A stretch of DNA of 64,000 bases from JACKNG01 sp040220855 (GTDB lineage Bacteria > Pseudomonadota > Gammaproteobacteria > Ga0077536): contig JAVJVZ010000073.1 in assembly GCA_040220855.1 (NCBI GenBank), forward strand, positions 1 through 64,000, read 5' to 3'. Of the stretch, positions 1-7,615 are shown piece after piece. The notes beneath the pieces were generated by a model. That model saw only the letters and a list, made by a program, of their open reading frames with translations, was not told the DNA's origin and made no database searches. Made by a program: the position numbers and the translations under genes. Numbering within the stretch: position 1 is the stretch's first letter; every line of letters begins with the position of its first letter.

Positions 1-2
1 CC

Positions 3-50
3 GCCGCCGGAACCATCGTGCAGAACACCCGCGCCGGACTCCGCTGGTGA
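3..50 (+). CDS. 3' end of a gene that starts upstream of the window
   Basis: Fifteen codons in frame 3 end at TGA (48-50), and 13 of their third positions are G or C, like the real genes here. The encoded tail ends in VQNTRAGLRW. A C-terminal aromatic residue after a short alternating stretch is common in outer-membrane barrels, but 15 residues do not allow assignment. It could also be the end of a gene belonging to the RiPP locus that follows. Confidence 0.35.
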   Translation, partial: AAGTIVQNTRAGLRW

Positions 51-204
51 AACAGGCAGCACGTATCCGACGGGGACGACCGGACGCAGCGGCCGCGGAG
101 CCAAACGCGGCCGCTGCCCGGCGCGGCGGCTCCATCGTCGCGTAGCCCAGGCCGCGCGCCCGCCCGGCGCGGCTGACGACCACGCCCGCGTCGGGACACC
201 GTTC

Positions 205-393
205 ATGACCACGCGAAAGAAGGGATTCGACACGGTACTGGCACTCGCCTTCCTGTGTCTCGGTATTGCGTTCGCCGCGCTCGCCTTCGGCGGCAGTGGC
301 GCGACACTCACCTTCGCGCTCGCCGCAGTGACCAACCTGTGTGCCGCAATCGTGTTCTTCTTGCGCCAGCGTGGCGATCAGGGGCCGGACTGA
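205..393 (+). CDS. small two-helix membrane protein (62 aa)
   Basis: The start ATG follows a weak purine stretch (GGGACACC). The protein has a basic N-terminus (MTTRKKG), two hydrophobic segments at about residues 9-28 and 34-53, and a polar tail (RQRGDQGPD), so it is probably an inner-membrane protein. It lies 60 nt upstream of the RiPP maturation operon. A GG pair at residues 29-30 is followed by a GxxxG-poor hydrophobic stretch. The part before it is hydrophobic rather than an acidic amphipathic leader, so I do not call it a bacteriocin precursor. I do not recognise the family. Confidence 0.5.
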   Translation: MTTRKKGFDTVLALAFLCLGIAFAALAFGGSGATLTFALAAVTNLCAAIVFFLRQRGDQGPD

Positions 394-453
394 GTCACAC
401 GATGCACGCCGCGACGCGCCGCCGCGGCAACTGCCCTCACAGCGCCAGCGCAG

Positions 454-1617
454 ATGCCTGCCCCCGCCCCCGATTCGCCCGCCCCGCGGCGCATGTTTAA
501 CGTCGCCGACTACCTGCGCCTGGTCGCGCCGGCGTTGCCGAACGCACTCGTCGATGCGTCGTCACGAACCACCATCGAGGCGCTCGCCGAGCGCCTGCCA
601 GGCGCGTTGACGAGCTTCTGTGGCTTCGAGTGTCCCCTCGATACCGCCGCTGCACGGGCCGACTTCCTGCTCTGCTCGACGCGCGAAGAAGGCCACGTCG
701 CGGTGCTCGCCGGACGTCACGGAGAAGCCCGCCTCGAGCCTGCCTTGCTCGCGACGCCGTCATGGCAGCGGGTGGGCGCGTTCTGCAGCGCATGGCTCGA
801 CGATCGTGACGTGCTCGCCGAGCACCTCATGAATACCTGGCTCGAGTTCGACGTTGCGAGCCGCGCCGACGCCCTCGCTCACCCGAGCCTGTTCTACGGC
901 ACCCACGCGCCGCCGGCGCATGTCAGCGCCGCCGACCAGCTCGCGGTGCACCGCGCCGCGCTCGCGCTGCTCGCACCCGAGGCGGTGGCCGGCGCGCGCG
1001 GACACGCACTCGATGCGTTCTTCGACGCCTTGCCGGCTGGCAGCCACGTGTTCCAGGTCGGCGTCATGTGGGCCCGCGAAACCGGGGCCCTGCGCCTGTG
1101 CCTGCGTCACCTGTCACCCGCCGACCTGCTCAGCCTGCTCGCACGTTGCGACTGGCCGGGCAGACTCGACGACGCCGCCGCGCTGCTCGATGAACTTGCG
1201 CCAACGGCGGCACGCATCGATGCCGATGTCGATCTCGGCACCACGCTCGGTCCCAAGCTCGGGCTCGAATGCTATACCGGTACCGACGCCGCGGCGGGTG
1301 CACGTCTCGATGCGCTCGCGGCGCTGCTGGTCGACCACGGCGCCTGTACCCCGGCAAAGGCCGCGGCGCTGCACGCCTACCAGGGTCTGCGTCTCGCCGA
1401 CGCCGACCCGTGCGACTGGCCGCGGGAGCTCAGCGAATTCGCCGCCGCGCGTGGTCGCGGCATGACCAGCGCGCTGCTGCGCTGGGTGCATCACGTCAAG
1501 GTCGTGCTCGAACCCGGGCAAGCCGTCACTGCCAAGGCCTACCTCGCCATCGAACACCATGTGCTGGCGCGCGCCGCCCTGCGCGCGACCATCGACGCCA
1601 TGCGCGAGCAGCACTGA
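454..1617 (+). CDS. unrecognised 387-aa protein, first gene of the RiPP maturation operon
   Basis: I do not recognise this protein. It has no signal peptide, no membrane segment and no motif I can name. It is rich in Ala, Leu and Asp and predicted mostly helical. The N-terminal half carries a Cys pair (FCGFECPLD), another Cys at LLCSTREEG, and acidic and His residues. An in-frame ATG at 493 (MFNVADYLRL) is an alternative start and may be better, since the first 13 residues are Pro-rich. Its stop is 6 nt before the halogenase-like gene, so the two are almost certainly co-transcribed. By position it could be a peptide-recognition or scaffold protein of the RiPP pathway, which is only inference. 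Confidence 0.75.
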   Translation: MPAPAPDSPAPRRMFNVADYLRLVAPALPNALVDASSRTTIEALAERLPGALTSFCGFECPLDTAAARADFLLCSTREEGHVAVLAGRHGEARLEPALLATPSWQRVGAFCSAWLDDRDVLAEHLMNTWLEFDVASRADALAHPSLFYGTHAPPAHVSAADQLAVHRAALALLAPEAVAGARGHALDAFFDALPAGSHVFQVGVMWARETGALRLCLRHLSPADLLSLLARCDWPGRLDDAAALLDELAPTAARIDADVDLGTTLGPKLGLECYTGTDAAAGARLDALAALLVDHGACTPAKAAALHAYQGLRLADADPCDWPRELSEFAAARGRGMTSALLRWVHHVKVVLEPGQAVTAKAYLAIEHHVLARAALRATIDAMREQH

Positions 1618-1623
1618 GCCCCC

Positions 1624-4182
1624 ATGACGACGCCCCGTGATACCGAGCACGATCTGGTCGTCGTCGGCGCCGGCCCCGCCGGCGCCACCCTTGCCGCGCT
1701 CGTCGCGCGCGGCGGCCACCGCGTGTTGCTGCTCGATGCACAGCGCTTCCCGCGCTGGCAGATCGGCGAATCGCTGCTGCCGGCAACCTTCAACGGCATC
1801 TTTCCCCTGCTCGGCATCACGCCCGACCGGGCGCGCCTCGGAGAGCCGGTGCTCAAGCGCGGCGCGACCTTCCACTGGGGCCGTGACGACACGCTGTGGA
1901 CGATGAACTTCGGTGGGGCGCCCGACGAGGTCGATCCCGACCCGGCCTGGCCGACCGCGTTCAACGTTCGCCGCGACGCATTCGATCAGGTCCTGCTGGA
2001 TGCTGCCCGCGACGCTGGCGTCGACGTCGTGCTGGGCGCGCGCGCGCACGCCTTCCACCGCGCGGACGATCGCGTGACCACGGCCAGCGTGCACTGCGCG
2101 GACGGCGGCTTCACCGCGCGCGCTCGCTGGTTTGCCGGCGCCACTGGCCAGGGCTGCCCGCTGGCCCCGCTGGTCGGCCGGCGCCAGCCGTCGGCGTTCT
2201 TCCGCAACGCCTCGGTGTTCGGCTACTTCCACGGCGGCGCGCGCCTGCCCGGCGCCCTCGCCGGCAACGTGCTCCTGGAAAGTTTCGGCGACGGCTGGGC
2301 CTGGTACATTCCGCTCGACGACAGTCTGACCAGCGTCGGCGTCGTGCTTCATCACCCGCACACGGCACGGCTCGGCGGCGATCGCGAGGCCGCCTACCGC
2401 GAGAGCCTTGCGCGCTGCCGCTACATCAGCGAGTACCTGTGCCACGCCGAGCGCGCCCAGGAGCCCCCTTATACCGGCCTGCGCGTGCGCTCGGAGTTCT
2501 CCTACGCACACGATCGCCTGTGGCGCCCGGGTGCGCTGCTGGTCGGTGACAGTGCCTGCTTCGTCGACGTCGTGTTGTCCTCCGGCGTGCACCTCGCGAC
2601 CTTCGGCGCCCTGCATGCCGCGCGCGCGCTCAACGCGGTGCTCGCGGGCGAATTGCCCGAGCGCCTCGCGCTGAACGAGTTCGAACTGCGCTACCGGCTC
2701 GAGTTCGCGACCTTCTACCAGGGCCTGCTCGGCCTGCACGACATGCGCCACGACGGCGCCACGTACCGCGCCTGGCTGCGCGACATGCTGCGGCGAACCC
2801 AGGGCGTGTTTCTCGACGACACGCCGGCGCCGCCGGCAACCCGCCGCCGCACGTGGCAGGCGCTGGCCTGGTTGCGCAAGAAGAACGCCGCCATGCTCGC
2901 CGCGACCGCACCACCGGCACTCGATGCGCAGGCGGCGCTGCCGGCGCTGGCCGGCGAACTCGTCGTCACTGCCGATGGTCTGCGCTATGCACGCGCGGAG
3001 GAAGCCGTGCCGACAGTCGCGACAAGAGCGCCGCGCATCGACTCCCCGCTCTACGACTACGGCAAGCTCCATGCCAGCGCCGCGCCCTATCTACAGGCCT
3101 GCCCCGACGGCGTCGCCGGCGCGCTGGCGCTGGTCGCGGCGGCGCGCGAGCGCGGCATCGCACTGCGCGTGCGCGGCAGCGGGCACACCTTCAGTGGCGC
3201 CAGCCTGCCGCGCGCCGGCGAAGTGCTGGTTCGCACCAATGGCCTCGACCACTACCACTTCGACGCCCCCGACCGCCTCGTTGCCGGCGCCGGTGCAATG
3301 GTCTGGGACATCCGCGATCTCGCCCGCGATCACGGCTATGACCTGCCGGTGTGGAACGGCGGCTGGGCCGGTCCGACGCTCGGCGGCTACATCTGCGCCG
3401 GCGGCTTCGGCAAGAGCGGCCTGTCCGAGGATGCCGGCGGCCTGTGGGAAAACGTCCACGCGGTGACGCTGGTCGATGGTCATGGTGCGCTGCGCAGGAT
3501 CGCCCGCGACGACCCGCTGTTTCCCTGGCTGTTCGGCTGCTCGGGACAGCTCGGCCTGCTGGTCGAAGCGGAGCTGCGCCTGGTACCGCATGCGGCGGCG
3601 CAACGCCCGCGCCACTACCCGCTCGGCGCACGCGGCCGCATTCCGCGACGGCAGGAGGACGATCCGCGAATCAACGACGCCGCGCCCGCCCCGGACGACG
3701 ACAAGCGCCTGTTCTGGTTCACCCTGCTGGTCTCACCGGAAGAGGAAACCAGCGCCTGGGACGGCCTGCTCGAGCTCGTGCGCTCGCACCGCGACGTGCT
3801 CGTGCCGGACGGCGGCTGGGCCGGTCCGCAACTCGACGGGGTTCCGATCGGTTACCGCTACGTGATTCGCTACAAGGCGTTCAACCCGCCGCTGGTCTAC
3901 CCGCGCGCCGAAACCTTCCTGTGCATCGGCGTGATGAGCCTGCTTGCCAGCGGTGACCCGGCGAGCGACGCCACGATTCGCGACATCGAGCGCGATTTCG
4001 TGGCGCTCGCGCGCGACTCCCGCCTGCGCCTCTACCTGCAGGCGGAGAACATCACCGGGCAGGTCGACCAGCGCGCTTACTACGGGCGAGCGACGTGGGA
4101 GGCTTTCCTGCGCCACAAGCGCGCGGTCGATCCGCTCGCACTGTTCAATCGCGACGTCGTCTTCCCCGCCGATGCGCTATGA
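1624..4182 (+). CDS. fused flavin-dependent halogenase-like / FAD-linked oxidase protein
   Basis: Residues 1 to about 440 form a halogenase-type flavoprotein: dinucleotide motif GAGPAG (15-20), a RWQIGESLLP stretch, Lys78 in LKRGATFHWG at the place of the catalytic lysine of flavin halogenases, and the family motif WAWYIP (225-230). From about 475 a PCMH-type FAD domain begins. It contains RGSGHTFSG with His521, where relatives attach FAD covalently, then GWAGPTLGGYI and a berberine-bridge/cytokinin-dehydrogenase-like C-terminus ending near LALFNRDVVFP. Two flavin enzymes are thus fused in 852 aa. I infer halogenation or hydroxylation by the first half and dehydrogenation by the second, acting on the RiPP or a side chain. 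The start is 6 nt after the preceding stop. Substrate and true halogenating activity are unproven. Confidence 0.88.
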   Translation: MTTPRDTEHDLVVVGAGPAGATLAALVARGGHRVLLLDAQRFPRWQIGESLLPATFNGIFPLLGITPDRARLGEPVLKRGATFHWGRDDTLWTMNFGGAPDEVDPDPAWPTAFNVRRDAFDQVLLDAARDAGVDVVLGARAHAFHRADDRVTTASVHCADGGFTARARWFAGATGQGCPLAPLVGRRQPSAFFRNASVFGYFHGGARLPGALAGNVLLESFGDGWAWYIPLDDSLTSVGVVLHHPHTARLGGDREAAYRESLARCRYISEYLCHAERAQEPPYTGLRVRSEFSYAHDRLWRPGALLVGDSACFVDVVLSSGVHLATFGALHAARALNAVLAGELPERLALNEFELRYRLEFATFYQGLLGLHDMRHDGATYRAWLRDMLRRTQGVFLDDTPAPPATRRRTWQALAWLRKKNAAMLAATAPPALDAQAALPALAGELVVTADGLRYARAEEAVPTVATRAPRIDSPLYDYGKLHASAAPYLQACPDGVAGALALVAAARERGIALRVRGSGHTFSGASLPRAGEVLVRTNGLDHYHFDAPDRLVAGAGAMVWDIRDLARDHGYDLPVWNGGWAGPTLGGYICAGGFGKSGLSEDAGGLWENVHAVTLVDGHGALRRIARDDPLFPWLFGCSGQLGLLVEAELRLVPHAAAQRPRHYPLGARGRIPRRQEDDPRINDAAPAPDDDKRLFWFTLLVSPEEETSAWDGLLELVRSHRDVLVPDGGWAGPQLDGVPIGYRYVIRYKAFNPPLVYPRAETFLCIGVMSLLASGDPASDATIRDIERDFVALARDSRLRLYLQAENITGQVDQRAYYGRATWEAFLRHKRAVDPLALFNRDVVFPADAL

Positions 4183-5617
4183 CCCGGCCCTGCCGCTGGC
4201 CGTGTTCCTCGGCCCCTCGCTCGCCCCGGCCACGGCGCACGCGCTGCTGCCGGCGAATTACTACCCGCCGGTGCGCATGGGCGACATCTACCGCTTGCTG
4301 GCGAGCGGCGTCGAGACCATCGCCATCATCGATGGGGTGTTCCACCAGAGCACCCCGGTGTGGCAACGGGAGATCCTCGCCGCGCTCGAGGCCGGCATCC
4401 GCGTCGTCGGTGGCGCCAGCATGGGCGCGCTGCGCGCTGCCGAACTCGCGCCTTACGGCATGGAAGGCATCGGCACCATCTTCGGCTGGTACCGCGATGG
4501 TGTGCTCGATGGTGATGACGAGGTGGCACTGGTGCACGCCGACGCCGATCTCGACTACCGCGCGCTGTCCGAGCCGCTGGTCAACATGCGCCACAACCTG
4601 GCGCGGGCCCACGAGCGCGGTCTGCTCGACACCGCCTCGCACGATGCGCTGGTGCGCTGGGCCAAGGCGCGCTGTTTCAGTGCGCGCAGCTGGCGCGGCT
4701 TGCGCGAAGCGCCGCCCTGGCAGGCCTTGCCCGCGCCTGCGCAATCGGCGCTCGAGAGCTTCCTCGCAGCGGATCTCGAGGACCTCAAGCAGATCGACGC
4801 CCGCGCCGTGCTCGCCCACCTGCGGGTACCCGCCGGCGCCCCCACGCCACTGCCACGCGCGCCCTGGTCGTACCCGGGTGCCGCACGCACGCGACTGCAG
4901 GCGGCTCTCGGCCCGAACGGCGCGCTGATCGACGGCGCCACGCTGCTCGCCGCCGCGCTCGCCGGCGACACCACCTGGGTCGAACCCTGCCTGCGCTCCG
5001 CGCGCGCGCGCTGCTACCTCGAGGACTGGTTGACGCTCACCGGCACGTCGCCGCCGCCCACCGCCATCGCGCGTGGCCGCACACGACACCTGCCAGCCGC
5101 CGCGCAGCCCGACCTGGCGGCCTGGTGCCGTGCCCACGGCCTCACGATCACCGAGCTCGAGGCAGCGCTCGCGACGCGCGCACGGGCCGACTGGATCATG
5201 CATGGCGAGCCGGCGGCGCTCGGCCTCGATTTCGCCGCCCACGCTGCGCTACTTGCCAGCGGCGACGCCGCACCCCCGGCGCGTGCGGAGGCAGTGCGCG
5301 ACGCCTGCCTGGCCGACTGGGCGCGGCGCCGCGGCATCGTCGCGCCGGCCAGCGAACTCGCTGCCACGCGCAGCGCCTGGTGCGCCGCGCATCACCGCGA
5401 TACCGTCGCTGCGCGCGATGCGACGATCGCGCCAGCGCTCGACACGCATGCGCTCGCCGCCTGGCTGCTCGCGCAGGATCCCGGCCACTTCGGCTTCGCG
5501 CAGTTCTCCGCCGATGCCGAACTGCTGCTCGAGATCAAGCTCGACGGGCGCCATGCCGCGCTCGTCGCCGCGCTTGCAACGACAGCGGCCGACCTCGCCA
5601 CGGCACGTGCCGGGTGA
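4172..5617 (+). CDS. tfuA: TfuA-domain protein with long C-terminal extension
   Basis: Residues 7-125 match the TfuA core: VFLGPSL, PPVRMGDIYRL, IAIIDGVFHQSTPVWQREIL, VVGGASMGALRAAEL and YGMEGIGTIFGWY. TfuA proteins partner YcaO enzymes; in methanogens the pair thioamidates a glycine of methyl-CoM reductase, TfuA being thought to supply or release sulfide. Here the core is followed by about 350 Ala/Arg-rich residues without a motif I know, so the 481-aa protein is longer than the core needs. The start ATG overlaps the upstream stop by 11 nt and the YcaO gene starts 7 nt after its end, which suggests translational coupling. With YcaO next door and no E1-like cyclodehydratase partner, backbone thioamidation is the favoured inference. 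Confidence 0.92.
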   Translation: MRYDPALPLAVFLGPSLAPATAHALLPANYYPPVRMGDIYRLLASGVETIAIIDGVFHQSTPVWQREILAALEAGIRVVGGASMGALRAAELAPYGMEGIGTIFGWYRDGVLDGDDEVALVHADADLDYRALSEPLVNMRHNLARAHERGLLDTASHDALVRWAKARCFSARSWRGLREAPPWQALPAPAQSALESFLAADLEDLKQIDARAVLAHLRVPAGAPTPLPRAPWSYPGAARTRLQAALGPNGALIDGATLLAAALAGDTTWVEPCLRSARARCYLEDWLTLTGTSPPPTAIARGRTRHLPAAAQPDLAAWCRAHGLTITELEAALATRARADWIMHGEPAALGLDFAAHAALLASGDAAPPARAEAVRDACLADWARRRGIVAPASELAATRSAWCAAHHRDTVAARDATIAPALDTHALAAWLLAQDPGHFGFAQFSADAELLLEIKLDGRHAALVAALATTAADLATARAG

Positions 5618-5624
5618 CTTCCTC

Positions 5625-6788
5625 ATGAGTCACGCCTTCGCCTACACGCACGGCACCTACCGCATCGCGCCACCCGCGGCGACGCTCGCACGCATCACGC
5701 CACGGCTCGCCGCCTGCGGTATCACGCGCGCGGCCGAAGTCACCCACCTCGACAGCCTCGGCGTGCCGGTCTTCTGTGCCATCCGCCCTGCCGGCGTGGT
5801 GCTGCAGGTGTCCAACGGCAAGGGTATGAGCCGCGAGAGCGCGCGGGTATCGGCGCTGATGGAAGCCATCGAGCTCCACCACGCGGAGAACCCGGCGCCC
5901 GCACGGCTGCACGAAGCGACCCAGGCCGAACTCGAAGCAGCCGGCGCGACGGTACTCGCGGCGCCGACACTCCCCGGCTACCGCGGCGCCTATTTCGGCC
6001 GTGACTTCCGCTGCGAATGGACGCGTGGCACGGCGCTCGATGACGGCACGCCGGCATGGGCCCCGGCCAGCCTCGCCTATTTCGCGCGCACGCCGGCGCC
6101 GCTCGTGACCGACACCAATGGACTCGCCTCCGGCAACCACCTGCTGGAGGCGAGCCTGCACGCGCTCTACGAGCTCATCGAGCGCGACGCGCTGGCCGCC
6201 CTCAGCCAGGACGGACGCCTCGCCATCCGCGCGCGTTGCCGCGTCGTCGATCCGACGACCATCACCGACGGCGCCTTGCGCGAGCTGGTCGGCGGGATCG
6301 AGGCACGCGACACCCGCGTGGTCCTCATGTGGGTCCCCGCGCGGGTGCCGGTGCACGTCTTCTGGAGCGTGTTCGTCAATCGCCGTGGCAATGCCGCGGT
6401 ATCGACGCTCAACCTCGGCGCCGGCTGCCACCGCGACCCGCTCGTCGCCGCCGCGCGCGCCGTGACCGAAGCCGCGCAGTCGCGCCTGACCTTCATCCAC
6501 GGCGCGCGCGAGGATCGCGTCGCGAAGCCGGTCGACCAGGCAACCGCCGTGCATGAAAGTGCCGCCTACCGCTACTTCGAACGCCTGCCGGCGGACAGCG
6601 CGTGGTCCACCCTGCCCGCCCTCGATACCACGCCGCGGAACCTGGAGGACAGCCACGCCTGGCTGGTGACGACGCTCGCCGCCGCCGGTGTGCGCGCCTG
6701 GCAGTTCGACCTGACCCACCCCGAACTCGACATCCCGGTGGTCAAGGTCACTGCACCGGCGCTCGCCTTCAACCCGCGCCTGTTGTGA
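5625..6788 (+). CDS. ycaO: YcaO-family ATP-dependent peptide backbone-modifying enzyme
   Basis: YcaO enzymes use ATP to activate a peptide amide oxygen, giving azolines (with Cys/Ser/Thr), thioamides (with a sulfur donor) or amidines. ATP/Mg-binding signatures are present: SALMEAIELHHAE (Glu80, Glu83), a Glu-rich helix with Glu175, Glu183 and Glu186 after NGLASGNH, and the conserved EAAQSRLTFIHGAR block near 282. The C-terminus is AFNPRLL and lacks the Pro-rich tail typical of azoline-forming YcaOs. Together with the adjacent TfuA gene this favours thioamidation, although TfuA-associated azoline formation cannot be excluded. No E1-like or ocin-ThiF-like partner is encoded nearby, so the precursor-binding function must sit in another protein. 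Confidence 0.94.
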   Translation: MSHAFAYTHGTYRIAPPAATLARITPRLAACGITRAAEVTHLDSLGVPVFCAIRPAGVVLQVSNGKGMSRESARVSALMEAIELHHAENPAPARLHEATQAELEAAGATVLAAPTLPGYRGAYFGRDFRCEWTRGTALDDGTPAWAPASLAYFARTPAPLVTDTNGLASGNHLLEASLHALYELIERDALAALSQDGRLAIRARCRVVDPTTITDGALRELVGGIEARDTRVVLMWVPARVPVHVFWSVFVNRRGNAAVSTLNLGAGCHRDPLVAAARAVTEAAQSRLTFIHGAREDRVAKPVDQATAVHESAAYRYFERLPADSAWSTLPALDTTPRNLEDSHAWLVTTLAAAGVRAWQFDLTHPELDIPVVKVTAPALAFNPRLL

Positions 6789-6801
6789 GCGTGCACGGGC
6801 G

Positions 6802-7551
6802 ATGACGGCGGTCACACAGCCACTGGTCAGCCGCGCACGCGTGCTCGACGCGGCCGCGTGCGCCGACATCGCTTCGCGCGTACACGCGCTGCGCGAGCAC
6901 TGGGTGGCACGCGACGACGCCGACTTCCATACCCTGGGCGCGGCACTCTACCTCGACCGCCCGACCAGCGAGACTCGCACCCGCTTCGACCTGCCGGCCG
7001 CCGATCCGGCGCGCTATGCCGCGCTCGCGACCCGCCTCAACCCCCTGTTGGAGGCCCAGTTCGGCGCGCTCTACCGCGCCCTCGCCGAAGCATTGGAGAC
7101 GCTGCTCGATGCCCCGGTGCGCTGTGCGCCCGCGCTGGCCCTGCCCGGTTTCCACATCTTCGGTGCCCATCCCCGCTATGCGACACAGGCTGCCCACGTG
7201 CCGCATTTCGATCGGCAGTACGAGTGCATCGACTGGCCCGACACAGAGGCCATCGACTTCGCCGCAGCCATCTCGGTGACGCTGCCGATTCGCCTGCCGG
7301 CGAGCGGCGGCGGGTTGCGCGTGTGGGATCTCAACCTGTTCGAGGTGCAGGCGCTCGGCCCCGAGGCCGCGCGCGAGCGTGCACGACGTGCAGCATCCCG
7401 CGTACACCGCTACCGCCCCGGTGAGCTGGTCTGCCACCGTGGTCACCTGCTGCACCAGATCCAGCCGTGGCCGGCGCGTGCGGCTGACGAGCGCCTCACG
7501 CTGCAGGCGCACGGCCTGTTCTTCGACGACGCCTGGCAGCTCTACTGGTGA
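6802..7551 (+). CDS. 2-oxoglutarate/Fe(II)-dependent dioxygenase-like protein
   Basis: This 249-aa protein shows the double-stranded beta-helix facial triad: His135 and Asp137 in HFDRQYE, a distal His in GHLLHQIQPW (215 or 218), and Arg231 in RLTLQAHG as the likely 2-oxoglutarate anchor. The YRPGELVCHRGHL stretch is typical of prolyl-hydroxylase-like folds. It is the last gene of the maturation operon, 13 nt after YcaO, which suggests hydroxylation, desaturation or Fe-dependent chlorination of the peptide. The retained Asp in HxD argues against an Fe(II)/2OG halogenase, which has Ala or Gly there, so hydroxylation is more likely. Substrate unknown. Confidence 0.82.
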   Translation: MTAVTQPLVSRARVLDAAACADIASRVHALREHWVARDDADFHTLGAALYLDRPTSETRTRFDLPAADPARYAALATRLNPLLEAQFGALYRALAEALETLLDAPVRCAPALALPGFHIFGAHPRYATQAAHVPHFDRQYECIDWPDTEAIDFAAAISVTLPIRLPASGGGLRVWDLNLFEVQALGPEAARERARRAASRVHRYRPGELVCHRGHLLHQIQPWPARAADERLTLQAHGLFFDDAWQLYW

Positions 7552-7615
7552 GCCAGTCCGCCAGCGTGCGCCACGCGGGCGCGACTCCAGGCACGGGGGC
7601 GCGCAGCGCCGACGT

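Noticed and set aside
205..393. 62-aa protein as the RiPP precursor
   Set aside because: It has a GG pair and is next to the operon, but the region before GG is a membrane helix rather than a recognition leader and the rest is a second helix. It is kept as a small membrane protein.
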